64,000 nucleotides of DNA from Nostoc sp. ATCC 43529 (GTDB taxonomy: Bacteria > Cyanobacteriota > Cyanobacteriia > Cyanobacteriales > Nostocaceae), in contig LWTK01000020.1 of the NCBI GenBank assembly GCA_003326205.1, positions 186,001 to 250,000 on the forward strand, read 5' to 3'. Below, one piece after another: positions 9,309-17,965 of the stretch. A model generated the notes under the pieces. It searched no databases, had not been told where the DNA came from, and was given only the letters and a program-made list of their open reading frames with translations. The stretch's first letter is position 1; every line of letters begins with the position of its first letter. The position numbers and the translations under genes are program-made.

Positions 9309-10277
9309 ATGGTTAAAGGACATCAAGATAATCAAAGCTCAAATTCCATCCATAATAACGTTGAAATTCAAATGAACAAGAACATCTTTACAGGGCGCAA
9401 ACATGTAGAAACTGAAGAGTCACTCAACTCAGTTCTCAACTTTCCACAAGTGCCTTTTGACGTAAAAAACTTTGTTATTGGAGAAGATGCTACTGCCCAA
9501 GTTCTATCCATTAACGAAAGTACAGGTGAATCTACACAGCGAGTAGTCTTGAAAAAAGGTTGGAGCGCACCTGTTGGTCATTTTACTACCAACGTGGAAA
9601 TTTTTGTCTTAACAGGCGCACTTTCCCAGGGTGGGTTTATACTACGCAATCTCAGTTACTCTTTTATCCCTGCTGGTATACCTACTGGCCCTTGGAAAAC
9701 AGAAGAAGACACCATTCTATTGTGGATGCCAGATGCTACACCTACGTATATCACAGAAGACTACGCAGATCTGCCGCAAATCCCGGAAACTTCTGTATAT
9801 CACGCAAATATGCAGACCCATGAACGCATGACTGAGTATATTCCATTGCAAGAACTCCACGCAATGAAATGGGAAAGTACAACCTTTTTGCCTGCTGGTT
9901 CAGCCCGTAAAAGTCTGTATACCAATAAAAAAACTGGACGCGCTACGTGGATTCTCGGTTTAGTACCTATGTGGATTGAAGGCAATTTCTATGCTGGTCA
10001 TCCTACTACGGAGGAGGCGTATGTGATTTCTGGCGATGTCCTTGGACATTGGTCTATGAGCGACGATCCTTTTAATAGACGCTATGCAGCAATGTGCAAA
10101 GATGGCTATTACTGGCGACCCGCACACATTCCACACGGGCCGTTTTGGACAGAAAGTGGGGCACTACTTTTGTTTCGCACTAATGACCGCCTAGATTGTT
10201 ATTGGATACTACATAACCCAGATATTACTCAGCAAGATCGGGCACGTCTGGAGGCTGAAATTAATAAGGACAAGTAA
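9309..10277 (+). CDS. Double-cupin (DUF4437/ChrR-like) protein
   Basis: The 322-residue protein seems to contain two cupin barrels, about 70-160 and 200-305. The first has 'APVGHFTTNVEIFVLTGAL' and the second 'YAGHPTTEEAYVISGDV' with 'WRPAHIPHGPF'; His and Glu residues at cupin-motif positions suggest a metal site. Such proteins include small-molecule dioxygenases, isomerases and ChrR-type sensors. A second in-frame ATG at 9372 (MNKNIFTGRK) may be the true start, because the first 21 residues are polar and low in complexity. A racemase-family gene follows 71 bases downstream on the same strand, which suggests one operon for catabolism of an organic acid. The substrate is unknown. Confidence 0.7.
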   Translation: MVKGHQDNQSSNSIHNNVEIQMNKNIFTGRKHVETEESLNSVLNFPQVPFDVKNFVIGEDATAQVLSINESTGESTQRVVLKKGWSAPVGHFTTNVEIFVLTGALSQGGFILRNLSYSFIPAGIPTGPWKTEEDTILLWMPDATPTYITEDYADLPQIPETSVYHANMQTHERMTEYIPLQELHAMKWESTTFLPAGSARKSLYTNKKTGRATWILGLVPMWIEGNFYAGHPTTEEAYVISGDVLGHWSMSDDPFNRRYAAMCKDGYYWRPAHIPHGPFWTESGALLLFRTNDRLDCYWILHNPDITQQDRARLEAEINKDK

Positions 10278-10348
10278 AGTTTCAGTACGATCGCACTTCT
10301 GCCAGCCCAAACAGCAAAGCAAATAACCTTATCCACAAGGATTTTACA

Positions 10349-11092
10349 ATGACGGACGCCTTAGGATGGCGAAAAAAATTCGGGGTGCTTGCCCCCAGTA
10401 CGAACACCATCGTCGAACCAGATTTTCACGCGATGGCTGTACCGGGCGTTACGTCTCACATGTCCCGGATTCATATTCGAGACCAGGATTTAAGTAGCGA
10501 TGAAAAAATGGTGCGTATTCTAGAGGAAATCGACAACGAAATTTTTTTCGCAGTCGATCGCGTCATGACTGCGGCTATCGACTATCTAATTATGGGAATG
10601 AGTGCCGAGACTTTTTGGGGAGGAATCGAGGGGAATCGAGCTTTCATCAAACGACTTGAAGACTATACTGGCGTGCAAGTCGCTACCGGCGCTTCGGCAT
10701 GTCACGCAGCTGTGGAAGCCTTCAAACTAAACAAAATTGCAGTCATCACCCCTTATCAGGCTGTGGCTGACGATAAGTTACGCCGCTTCTTTAGTGACAT
10801 CGACGTGGAAGTCGTGCGCCTGAAAGGATTGCGTTGCCCCACAGCAATAGCGATCGCCGAAGTCTCTGAAGATACTCTTCGCAACTGCCTTCAGGAAATC
10901 GATGGTGATGATATAGATGGGATCGTCCAAATGGGTACTAATTTGAGTATGCTCCGGCTTGCTGACGAAGCAGAGCGATGGCTCAAAAAGCCGATCGTTG
11001 CCATCAATGGAGCAACTTGGTGGTATGCCTTACGACAAAACGATATTAGCGATCGAGTCTACGGGTGTGGCAGACTCCTGAGAGAATTTTGA
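10349..11092 (+). CDS. Maleate isomerase/arylmalonate decarboxylase-family protein (Asp/Glu racemase superfamily)
   Basis: The 247-residue protein has the superfamily pattern: 'KFGVLAPSTNTIVEPDFHAM' at the N-terminus, 'IDYLIMGMSAETFWGG' in the middle, and 'DIDGIVQMGTNLSMLRLADEAERWLKKPIVAINGATWWYALR' near the end. Family members use a pair of cysteines for racemisation, isomerisation or decarboxylation. Here the positions I would expect to carry them (before 'SAETF' and before 'TNL') read Met and Gly, although a Cys is present in 'GASACHAA'. The chemistry may therefore differ, and the name should be taken as family level only. The gene is more GC-rich than its neighbours, which may point to transfer, and it follows the cupin gene closely. 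Confidence 0.8.
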   Translation: MTDALGWRKKFGVLAPSTNTIVEPDFHAMAVPGVTSHMSRIHIRDQDLSSDEKMVRILEEIDNEIFFAVDRVMTAAIDYLIMGMSAETFWGGIEGNRAFIKRLEDYTGVQVATGASACHAAVEAFKLNKIAVITPYQAVADDKLRRFFSDIDVEVVRLKGLRCPTAIAIAEVSEDTLRNCLQEIDGDDIDGIVQMGTNLSMLRLADEAERWLKKPIVAINGATWWYALRQNDISDRVYGCGRLLREF

Positions 11093-11093
11093 A

Positions 11094-12386
11094 TTACCAA
11101 CTACGAAGTTTTAAAGCTCGTTGTTTGTAACGGACTATGCACAGTAGAACAATTAGCAATATAAAGGCTTTCATCGTAGATGGCTCCACTACCTTCTTGA
11201 CTTCCGTCGCGGGAGTTTGAGGAGTAACACTACATGGAATTTCAATAATTTGTGTAGTATCGGAACCGTTATTATTTGGAGTTAAATCGCATTCTCCTTT
11301 GTTGGTGAGAGACAAAGGTGGATTTGTGGGAGAAGAAATTGTGGGAGAAGAAATCAATGGCTGTCCTGAAGAACCCGAAGAACTACCATCATCCAGTAGT
11401 AGAAGCAGAATTAAACCAAGACCGCCAACTCCAATTATTGGCCAGAGTGGGAAAGAATCAGAACTGTCTTGTACTAGGACATCTCCCGCAGAACCAGGGA
11501 AAGTATCGAGACTGATTGCTTCTCCCTCGAATGGAACTGGATTGTCAGCCAGCAAAATATCTCCTGGTATATCTTCTCCCAAGAGTTGATTGAATTCTTG
11601 TGGAATTGCATTATTGGGGCGTCCGAATTCCCCACCATCTTCAGAGTATGGAAAGGATAGTACTTCAAAAATCCTGTTTTCTAATTGGTTTGGATCTCCA
11701 GAATTTAGTGCATTCAAGCCTCTAGAGATTTTATCTACATAAAAATTTGTCATTTCTGGCGATAAGCCTAGAGACTGAATCTGCTCTTTGATGTTGGAAA
11801 TTTTTGAGGCTTCTTCAAACAACAGCCGTCCGTATGACAATTTCAAGTTTAGTAATCCATTACGGAGGCTCAGCGAGTCATTGCTTCCTGAATATGGCGC
11901 CCAGTAGAACTGCTTGGTTACAAGTCCCAGTCCTTCTACTGGGTTACGACCAAAAGATTGTCCCAGGACGTATTGAGATCCATCCATGATTGTGGAGGAT
12001 TCTTTTCTCCAAAATGAAGCAAAAGGTACTGTAGAGAGATTGCGATTGTTACCGTAAAAGCTAGCGAAATTCTGAAAATTTTTCTCCCCACCAGCCGCTC
12101 TTATCAGTAGATTTTGATAGTTAGTCCCGCCGTTTAGCTCAATTAATCGCTGGATTACCGTTCCAGTTTTATTGCAAGTCAAACCAAATCCCACATCACA
12201 TCCAGGAATTACTCTCATCTGACTGAGATTTTGGTTATTGACTTGATACTGGAGATATTCATACTCCAATCCTCGTTGGATACCATAACGGCCAATATTT
12301 AACTGTGCAAAAGCAGACTGCCACGTAGTGAGTACTACTGCAACAGATGAGAATGCGATAGTCGCCCAGCGAACCGCCTTCGGCAT
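11094..12386 (-). CDS. Exported hypothetical protein with PEP-CTERM-like C-terminus
   Basis: I do not recognise the main domain. The track start (12461) lies inside a heptamer repeat; ATG at 12386 gives MPKAVRWATIAFSSVAVVLTTWQSAFAQ, a clean signal peptide with AFA-Q cleavage, and about 430 residues. The body has 'GLEYEYLQYQVNNQNLSQM' and 'MTNFYVDKISRGLNALNSGD'. A hydrophobic segment 'WPIIGVGGLGLILLLLL' and a Ser/Pro-rich linker follow. The very end reads VVEPST, a hydrophobic helix, then 'RYKQRALKLRSW', which resembles a PEP-CTERM sorting tail although the Pro before Glu is missing. It would be an envelope or surface protein. The gene upstream on the same strand is also exported. Confidence 0.62.
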   Translation of the reverse strand: MPKAVRWATIAFSSVAVVLTTWQSAFAQLNIGRYGIQRGLEYEYLQYQVNNQNLSQMRVIPGCDVGFGLTCNKTGTVIQRLIELNGGTNYQNLLIRAAGGEKNFQNFASFYGNNRNLSTVPFASFWRKESSTIMDGSQYVLGQSFGRNPVEGLGLVTKQFYWAPYSGSNDSLSLRNGLLNLKLSYGRLLFEEASKISNIKEQIQSLGLSPEMTNFYVDKISRGLNALNSGDPNQLENRIFEVLSFPYSEDGGEFGRPNNAIPQEFNQLLGEDIPGDILLADNPVPFEGEAISLDTFPGSAGDVLVQDSSDSFPLWPIIGVGGLGLILLLLLDDGSSSGSSGQPLISSPTISSPTNPPLSLTNKGECDLTPNNNGSDTTQIIEIPCSVTPQTPATEVKKVVEPSTMKAFILLIVLLCIVRYKQRALKLRSW

Positions 12387-12434
12387 AGCAATTCTTTGAA
12401 TAGTTGATTTAGGCAAGATGTACCTCCGATAGAT

Positions 12435-12480
12435 AGGGATTGGGGATTGGGCATTGGGCATTGGGGATTGGGCATTGGTT
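12435..12480. repeat. Heptamer tandem repeat (ATTGGGC/ATTGGGG)n
   Basis: Degenerate units GGGATTGGGCATTGGGCATTGGGG lie between the two exported-protein genes. They explain the false N-terminal extension of the downstream ORF in the track. Confidence 0.7.
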
Positions 12481-12530
12481 ATGAATTATTCTCTTTGTCT
12501 CCCTTGTCTCCCCAGTCCCCAGCCCCGACT

Positions 12531-13172
12531 TCAACTCTTAGGTAAATCAATATTGATCGTGATTCCGGTACCTTTGAGATTTCCTGATGAGAGTGTGTGA
12601 TATATGACTAATGCTCGGTTTGGTTGGTCAAAAAGGAATCCGCGAGGTGTAGGTTTGATCTTCCCTTGTTTGACTAGGGAAACGAAAGCTTCTAAATATC
12701 TACGTATACCTTGGCGGTTCTCTTGATTAGTATTCGTATGATGCTCAATCAGCATCATAAAAAAGTCCAAGCTACGATTTTCTTGACCCTCTATCAGACT
12801 TCCTTCATCTAAGAAAGAACTTGCTATGAGTCGGTTATCAACTTGTTTGACTTTAAAAAGAGTAAAGTAACGTCCTTCTTTTTTAGGATCGTTCGCATAA
12901 CAAACCCACGAACCTTCTTGATTCTGTGTAAAACCTTGGTCAGCAAGGTAGGAAAGCAAAGAATTGCTTGCTTTGGTTTGTAGTGGAGGTAATAAATCTT
13001 CAATGGGATCTAAAGAGCAAATCCTTTGGGTTGTTGTCTTTTGAGGAACAGCAGGAGTCTCTTGGGTATAGACGCCGATAGGCTTGTCTTCAGACATTGC
13101 AATGTTAGACATCGCAGCCAACGCACAGACTTGGAAGAAAAATACTCCAAATAAACGAACAATAATATTCAT
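12531..13172 (-). CDS. Exported hypothetical protein
   Basis: I do not recognise the family. The track ORF begins at 13343, but ATG at 13172 gives MNIIVRLFGVFFFQVCALAAMSNIAMSED, a signal peptide, and about 214 residues; an upstream extension would bury this signal. The mature part contains 'PIEDLLPPLQTKASNSLLSYLADQGFTQNQEGSWVCY', 'GRYFTLFKVKQVDNRLIASSFLDEGSL' and 'NRALVIYHTLSSGNLKGTGITINI'. It may form a small beta-rich domain. Its stop lies 144 bases upstream of the next exported protein on the same strand, so the two may be related in function. Confidence 0.6.
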   Translation of the reverse strand: MNIIVRLFGVFFFQVCALAAMSNIAMSEDKPIGVYTQETPAVPQKTTTQRICSLDPIEDLLPPLQTKASNSLLSYLADQGFTQNQEGSWVCYANDPKKEGRYFTLFKVKQVDNRLIASSFLDEGSLIEGQENRSLDFFMMLIEHHTNTNQENRQGIRRYLEAFVSLVKQGKIKPTPRGFLFDQPNRALVIYHTLSSGNLKGTGITINIDLPKS

Positions 13173-13343
13173 GTTTTTCCTGTTACTTTTGCTTACATTG
13201 TCAAAAATTAACTTGTTACTAGATCGGCATTGATTTAGTAGTCTTAAATTATTTGCTAAATTGAAGTATTTCCCTGATTTGACCAACTTTAGGCTGTATT
13301 CTTGGGAGTAAGATATGACTATTCGATATAGATAATCCAGCAC

Positions 13344-14255
13344 AAATAGGCATAAATATTATTTAAATATAATGCCTAATTTCAAAGTTTTATTGGCAAT
13401 ATAAAACTTGCTTTTCGATATTTTTGCATATACGAAAAACAGCTGATGCTATGCCAATTTTTTGTATTCAAATTCAGTTTTTCACTATTTTCAGAAGGTT
13501 TTGTGATATACCTTTCTGTCTGTAGTGATTACTAAAAAGTGGCTTTATTAGCTATTTGATAGCTTATATAACCAGAATTATAAAAGCTCTGTGCTTTGAA
13601 CAGTAAGCTTTTTACTGATTCTGATGGTAGATTAAATAATGTTTTGTTTTTTTGGAGGTAGCACACCTAACTAGCTGTTTCAGCATTTTTTTATTTGATG
13701 TATAAATAATATCTCTTGACAGTAAAATAATATTACCATGAGCTTGAGATGTGCAACGCTTTTGTGGACAGTTATCAAAGCTGTACACACTGAATTAGAA
13801 CTATCTCTTGATTAAATGTTATGGCAAATACCTGACACTAAAAGTCGATTGACTTACACGCGCCTAGTATTTTAAAATCTAATACTATTATTTTTGGTGT
13901 TAGTAGTTAAATGTTTTAAATATAACAAATATTTAAATTAACTACGGAGAATTGATATATTATGATTGTTGGATAAGCCTGATTGTCTGAGTTTTAGGCT
14001 ACAGGCGATCGCATGAAGTAAAGTTAAATTAGATTACAGCTATATAACTATTATTTAGCAGAGTATTGTCATCGACCTTAATCAGGCTGAATCTTTTTAT
14101 TTACCAATGGTTCGAGCATTGCTAAATATTGTTATGAGTAAACAATATGTAGTTATGTTTGCTCTGTAGATAGAGAAATATCATGAGCAAAATGAGTAAA
14201 ATGCTCTCATAGCGATCGCTATTCTTGACCAGAATCAAAAGATGAACTTGGTGCT
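13344..14255. other. Long AT-rich intergenic region
   Basis: These roughly 900 bases have no ORF with coding character on either strand. There are long A/T runs, a HIP1-type core near 14006 (GGCGATCGCATG) and another near 14214. I cannot support any RNA gene or repeat here. Confidence 0.5.
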
Positions 14256-14273
14256 TTGATAAGTTTTGGCTGT

Positions 14274-14702
14274 ATGAATGCGGAATTTTTTTATAGTATT
14301 CCTTTGATGCCTTTAGTATTACTCTGGCTGGCTTATGCTTTCTTGGGGTGGTATCTTGCTGCTAATCATATTATTTGGTTAGTGGGAGCTTTTGTCGCTG
14401 CTATGGTTATAGCTGTAATACGCAAGAGTATTTCTTGGTTAGAACGTTTAGTTGAATTTGGCTCTAAAGTCTTAGTTGTCATTTTATTTTTAAGCATATC
14501 AATTGCTTTAGTCGCAACTTGGTCGTTATTATTTAGTCTATTTCTCATACCATTAGCAACTACGCTTTTAGCTGATTTGGAAATGCGTTTTGCTGGTTTC
14601 AACAAAATAGATTCATTTTGGATATTAACAATCCTAGCAATATTAGGTTTGGTAGTAGGTGAAGTAATAGATATTCTATTTTTTCCCAGTAGCAGATATT
14701 AA
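14274..14702 (+). CDS. Small multi-pass membrane protein
   Basis: The ORF track starts at a TTG (14256); ATG at 14274 gives MNAEFFYSIPLMPLVLLWLAYAFLGW and about 142 residues. Four to five hydrophobic helices are visible: 'IPLMPLVLLWLAYAFLGWYLA', 'IIWLVGAFVAAMVIAVI', 'FGSKVLVVILFLSISIALVATWSLLFSLFLIPLATTLLA' and 'SFWILTILAILGLVVGEVIDILFF'. There is no recognised motif. It would sit in the plasma or thylakoid membrane. The function is unknown. Confidence 0.6.
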   Translation: MNAEFFYSIPLMPLVLLWLAYAFLGWYLAANHIIWLVGAFVAAMVIAVIRKSISWLERLVEFGSKVLVVILFLSISIALVATWSLLFSLFLIPLATTLLADLEMRFAGFNKIDSFWILTILAILGLVVGEVIDILFFPSSRY

Positions 14703-14804
14703 AACAGAATTCAGAATGGGCTACGCCAAGCTGCGCTAAAAGAATTTAGCAATGCTTGAAGTGGGAGATTTAGCAAAAAGAAAATTTCCTTTGTTTATCT
14801 GATT

Positions 14805-15458
14805 TTATCGTCGTTTCGTGGAAGGATTTGGAGATGGAGCCAAATTTTGGGTTGTTGGTTGCTTGGCTGCGTTTAATTCTTCTTGCAACATTTTCTGATA
14901 AATTTTAGGCAAAGAACTACTAATAGAGTTAGTTTCTATGCCATATCCCAAGCTTGTCCAAGTGGGAGAAAGTAGCCGCAAAACTTCATTTAATTTTCCC
15001 TGACGCAAGAGTTGAGAAATATCAGTTCTCCAAACTTTTGAATCATTTAGCCAACGATAAACTACTATGTCTTGATATTCTGCTTCAAAACTATAATTCA
15101 CCCAAAACATCAACCGCATTGGGTTTGGGTGATAGCGAGGGGCTATATTATACCAGGTAGTATTGATAATTTGATATCTACCTGCGGCAGTGGAACAATT
15201 ACCTGTGTTGGGGCCGGTGATAATTGTGACGCATATCTCAGGATGTCGGCTGAGGTCGTTGACTTGCTGTCCACCATACAACAGAGAATAGGGACGGTTA
15301 CCGTTTGCCTCACTTGCTGAGATGGTTCGCATTAAAGCGCGAATATAAGGGTCGCCATCTTTCATCACCAAAGGTGGCTGTCTAACTTCAAAGATCGGAT
15401 CGGAAGGCGATCGCAATTCTCCTTGAATATACCACTGCAACAAACACACAAAGCCCAA
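14805..15458 (-). CDS. Lambda-lysozyme-like (GH104-type) murein hydrolase
   Basis: The core resembles phage lambda endolysin R: 'RTISASEANGNRPYSLLYGGQ' with the catalytic-type Glu, then 'DLSRHPE', 'NCSTAAGRYQIINTTWY' and 'LSPTWTSLGYG'. These enzymes cleave the glycan strand of peptidoglycan by lytic transglycosylation. The track start at 15458 is a TTG that falls inside a hydrophobic helix. The frame continues upstream as 'GVEKLIGPIAALLGFVCLLQW', with AAGGAG 7 bases before an in-frame CTG at 15515, so the true protein probably starts upstream and has a full N-terminal membrane anchor. It is not accompanied by phage genes, so it is more likely a cell-wall enzyme than a prophage lysin. Confidence 0.75.
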   Translation of the reverse strand: MGFVCLLQWYIQGELRSPSDPIFEVRQPPLVMKDGDPYIRALMRTISASEANGNRPYSLLYGGQQVNDLSRHPEICVTIITGPNTGNCSTAAGRYQIINTTWYNIAPRYHPNPMRLMFWVNYSFEAEYQDIVVYRWLNDSKVWRTDISQLLRQGKLNEVLRLLSPTWTSLGYGIETNSISSSLPKIYQKMLQEELNAAKQPTTQNLAPSPNPSTKRR

Positions 15459-15774
15459 AAGCGCCGCTATTGGGCCAATCAGTTTTTCAACACCTTTGAA
15501 TTCAAAGCCTTTCAGAATTTGACTCCTTAAAATTTGCTTTTTTCGCTAACGAAAATTATCGACGAACTCATTGTGACAAAGTTCGCGTTTGTTGTCATAC
15601 AGTAGGCAATAGGCAATGGGCAATAGGCAATAAGCTTAAAAGTCTCTTGCTGGCAGGCTTTTATCAGTTTATGTCCTAACCTAGCTGGCAACTGCTATAT
15701 CAAATCTGTTCGCTGATTTTTTTTTGACTAGAGAAAGTGAGGAGTAAAGAAGAAAGATGTTTGTTTCATTTATA

Positions 15775-15943
15775 ACTAGTGAAGTACACATATGCATTTT
15801 CCACTGAAATCTATCTGTAATTGAAATACTGACTAAAGTATATAAATTCTGACTTCTTGTGCCGAAAAGTGTATCTTGAGAAAGATATTGTGAAATTAAC
15901 TATTATGTTTAAATTAGCACACAGTTATATGTACTTCACTAGT
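15775..15943. mobile_element. MITE-like element with ACTAGTGAAGTACA terminal inverted repeats
   Basis: The left end ACTAGTGAAGTACACATAT is matched in reverse at the right end, ATATGTACTTCACTAGT. The interior of about 135 bases is AT-rich and non-coding. The element lies just upstream of the aldo/keto reductase gene and may carry or disturb its promoter. Confidence 0.7.
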
Positions 15944-15965
15944 AGTTGCTATACAAGGGAAACAG

Positions 15966-16928
15966 ATGTCCGAAACCACATCAAATTCAGAAATGGTATA
16001 TCGAGTTCTCGGTAGTACAAATGAGAAAGTTTCTGCCATCGGACTCGGTGGTTGGCATATTGGCTTGAAGCACGTTCATGAGCAACTCGCGATCCGAATT
16101 GTTCGCACGGCGATCGATCGCGGCATTACTTTTATGGATAATAGTTGGGATTACAATGGTGGAGTTAGCGAGATTCGCATGGGAAAAGCACTGCGCGATC
16201 GCTACCGTGACAAAGTGTTCCTGATGACGAAAATTGATGGTCGCTCGAAGAAAGCAGCAGCAAAACAACTAGACGAATCACTTCAACGTTTGCAAGTTGA
16301 TTATATCGATCTCGTTCAGCACCACGAAATTCTTCGCCATGAAGATCCATATCGAGTTTTTGACCCAGAAGGCGCCAACGCTGCTTTGATTGAAGCGCGA
16401 GAAGCTGGTAAGCTGCGATACATTGGTTTCACTGGACACAAAGACCCCTACGTGCATCTGCACATGCTGGAAGTTGCAGCCAGTCATCAATTTAAATTTG
16501 ATGCAGTGCAGATGCCGCTGAATGTGATGGATGCACATTATCGGAGCTTTGAAAAACTGGTTTTGCCAGAACTAGTCAAACAAAACATCGGCGTTCTTGG
16601 TATGAAAAGCCTAGCAAACGGTATACTTTTACGCTCAAATACTGTAGAGCCAATCGAGTGTTTACACTATGCTCTGAATCTGCTGACATCGGTTGTAATT
16701 ACTGGAATTGATAGTATGGAGATTCTCGAACAAGCCTTGACAGCGGTGCAGACATTCCAGCCAATGGATGAACAACAAGTGCGATCGCTCCTAGCAAAAA
16801 CCGCAAAAGCAGCATCAAGCGGCGAGTTTGAACCATTCAAAACTTCATCAATTTTTGACAGCACCGCCCAAAATCTAGATTGGCTAGGAGATGAACCACA
16901 ACGCATCCAACAATTGATGCCAGGTTAA
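15966..16928 (+). CDS. Aldo/keto reductase
   Basis: This 320-residue NADPH-dependent TIM-barrel oxidoreductase shows 'VSAIGLGGWHIG', 'GITFMDNSWDYNGGVSEIRMGKAL', 'VFLMTKIDGR', 'QLDESLQRLQVDYIDLVQHHE' and 'GVLGMKSLANG'. Asp, Tyr, Lys and His at tetrad positions are visible (D in FMDNSWDY, K in MTKID, H in LVQHHE), so it is probably active. The carbonyl substrate is unknown. The last part ('LLAKTAKAASSGEFEPFKTSSIFD') is typical of the YakC/AKR-type group found in bacteria. ATG at 15966 follows an AAGGGAAACAG ribosome-site region. It stands alone. Confidence 0.9.
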   Translation: MSETTSNSEMVYRVLGSTNEKVSAIGLGGWHIGLKHVHEQLAIRIVRTAIDRGITFMDNSWDYNGGVSEIRMGKALRDRYRDKVFLMTKIDGRSKKAAAKQLDESLQRLQVDYIDLVQHHEILRHEDPYRVFDPEGANAALIEAREAGKLRYIGFTGHKDPYVHLHMLEVAASHQFKFDAVQMPLNVMDAHYRSFEKLVLPELVKQNIGVLGMKSLANGILLRSNTVEPIECLHYALNLLTSVVITGIDSMEILEQALTAVQTFQPMDEQQVRSLLAKTAKAASSGEFEPFKTSSIFDSTAQNLDWLGDEPQRIQQLMPG

Positions 16929-17025
16929 AGAAGAATACAGAATACAGAATTCAGAATTCAGAATTCAGAATTAAAGATGGGTATGAAACTATTGCCTATT
17001 GCCTATTGCCTATTGCCTGTTCCCT
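16926..17025. repeat. Two heptamer repeat tracts
   Basis: Units of AGAATAC/AGAATTC (about 16931-16971) are followed by four ATTGCCT units (about 16992-17019). Both have a 7-base period. Confidence 0.7.
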
Positions 17026-17035
17026 GTTCTCTTCT

Positions 17036-17169
17036 ACATATCATTGTTAGAAGCATTCAGAGCATAATCAGCTGCTGCTTGGGCGCGACGGCGGCTCATT
17101 TTTTGTTCGTGAGCATCGTAGGCAATACAGATCCAAATTAAAGCCGAATAATTCGTCGTACCAAATGGG
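17036..17169 (-). pseudogene. Short open C-terminal fragment of unknown origin
   Basis: Downstream of the NDH-2 remnant, one frame reads 'YYPFGTTNYSALIWICIAYDAHEQKMSRRRAQAAADYALNASNNDM' and then stops at about 17038. The composition looks protein-like, but it has no start and does not continue the NDH-2 sequence. It may be the tail of another gene fused by the deletion. I do not recognise it. Confidence 0.35.
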
Positions 17170-17716
17170 TAGTAAATCTGCTAACGTACAAGCCAGTTCA
17201 ATGCCAGCCGGCCCTTGCCCCAATGATGGCGACACTCAGCAGTAGCCGACGACGTTGCGAGTCTTGAGTTTGAATTGCCTCATGCAGCCTGTGTCGCAAG
17301 TGTTTTCGTAAAGCGGATCGCCTCTTCCCCAGAGGTAAAGGGTATGGCATGTTCCGCTGCACCGGAAGTATCGAAGTAGGTTGTTTTACTGCCCAGTGCT
17401 AATACTAAGTTGCCATACTCAAAAACCTTTCCAGAGGCGAGGATAACTCTGCGTTGATGTGGGTGAATCGATTCCACTGTGTCCTGCATAAAAGTGACAC
17501 TACTATCAGCTAAAAGCTCTTTGTAGCGGGGATAAACTTGTGTGCTGTGTAATTCGCCGCTTAATAATTCATATAATAGGGGTTTGAAACTAAAGCGATC
17601 GCGTTGCTCAATTAAAATAAAGGATGCGAGTAATTTTGATGGCTTAAGTGCAGAGCTGTAAACAGTCCAGCAAAGCCACCACCCAGAATAACTGTGGGAT
17701 AAGATGCTTGCTGCAT
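17170..17716 (-). pseudogene. Type 2 NADH dehydrogenase (NDH-2) remnant
   Basis: The gene starts with ATG at 17716 as MQQASYPTVILGGGFAGLFTALHLSHQNYSHP, the FAD-binding Rossmann motif of NDH-2 type enzymes. It hits a frameshift, then continues in another frame as 'ILIEQRDRFSFKPLLYELLSGEL', 'DSSVTFMQDTVESIHPHQRRVILASGK' and 'YGNLVLALGSKTTYFDTSG'. A second break follows 'TKTLATQAA', after which only scraps of the NAD-binding site (IIGA..AGIELA) remain. The C-terminal half is absent. NDH-2 enzymes oxidise NADH and feed the quinone pool at the membrane; this copy cannot do so. ORF 17280..17489 of the track is one fragment of it. Confidence 0.85.
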
Positions 17717-17965
17717 AGGTGTAAGAGTTGCTGTGAGTGAACTGCTCTTAGTATGCCGACACTTAGCAACTCTTAAGTGATGAAAAAATAAAGCTTAACT
17801 GAAAAATTCCAGGGAATTTATAACATAGTTTTCACTATTTTCTCAGCAGTAATTCATAATATCAATTCTATTTGAGTTGTGAAAAATATCAGTGATGGCT
17901 GTTGACTGCTGACGATTAACAGTCAACACAAAAAGATTTGCAAATTAAATGCTTTTGGCAGCTTA

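Noticed and set aside
14805-15458. Prophage signal from the lambda-lysozyme-like gene
   Set aside because: No holin, structural, integrase or packaging gene is nearby, and the protein has an N-terminal anchor, so a cell-wall enzyme is more likely.
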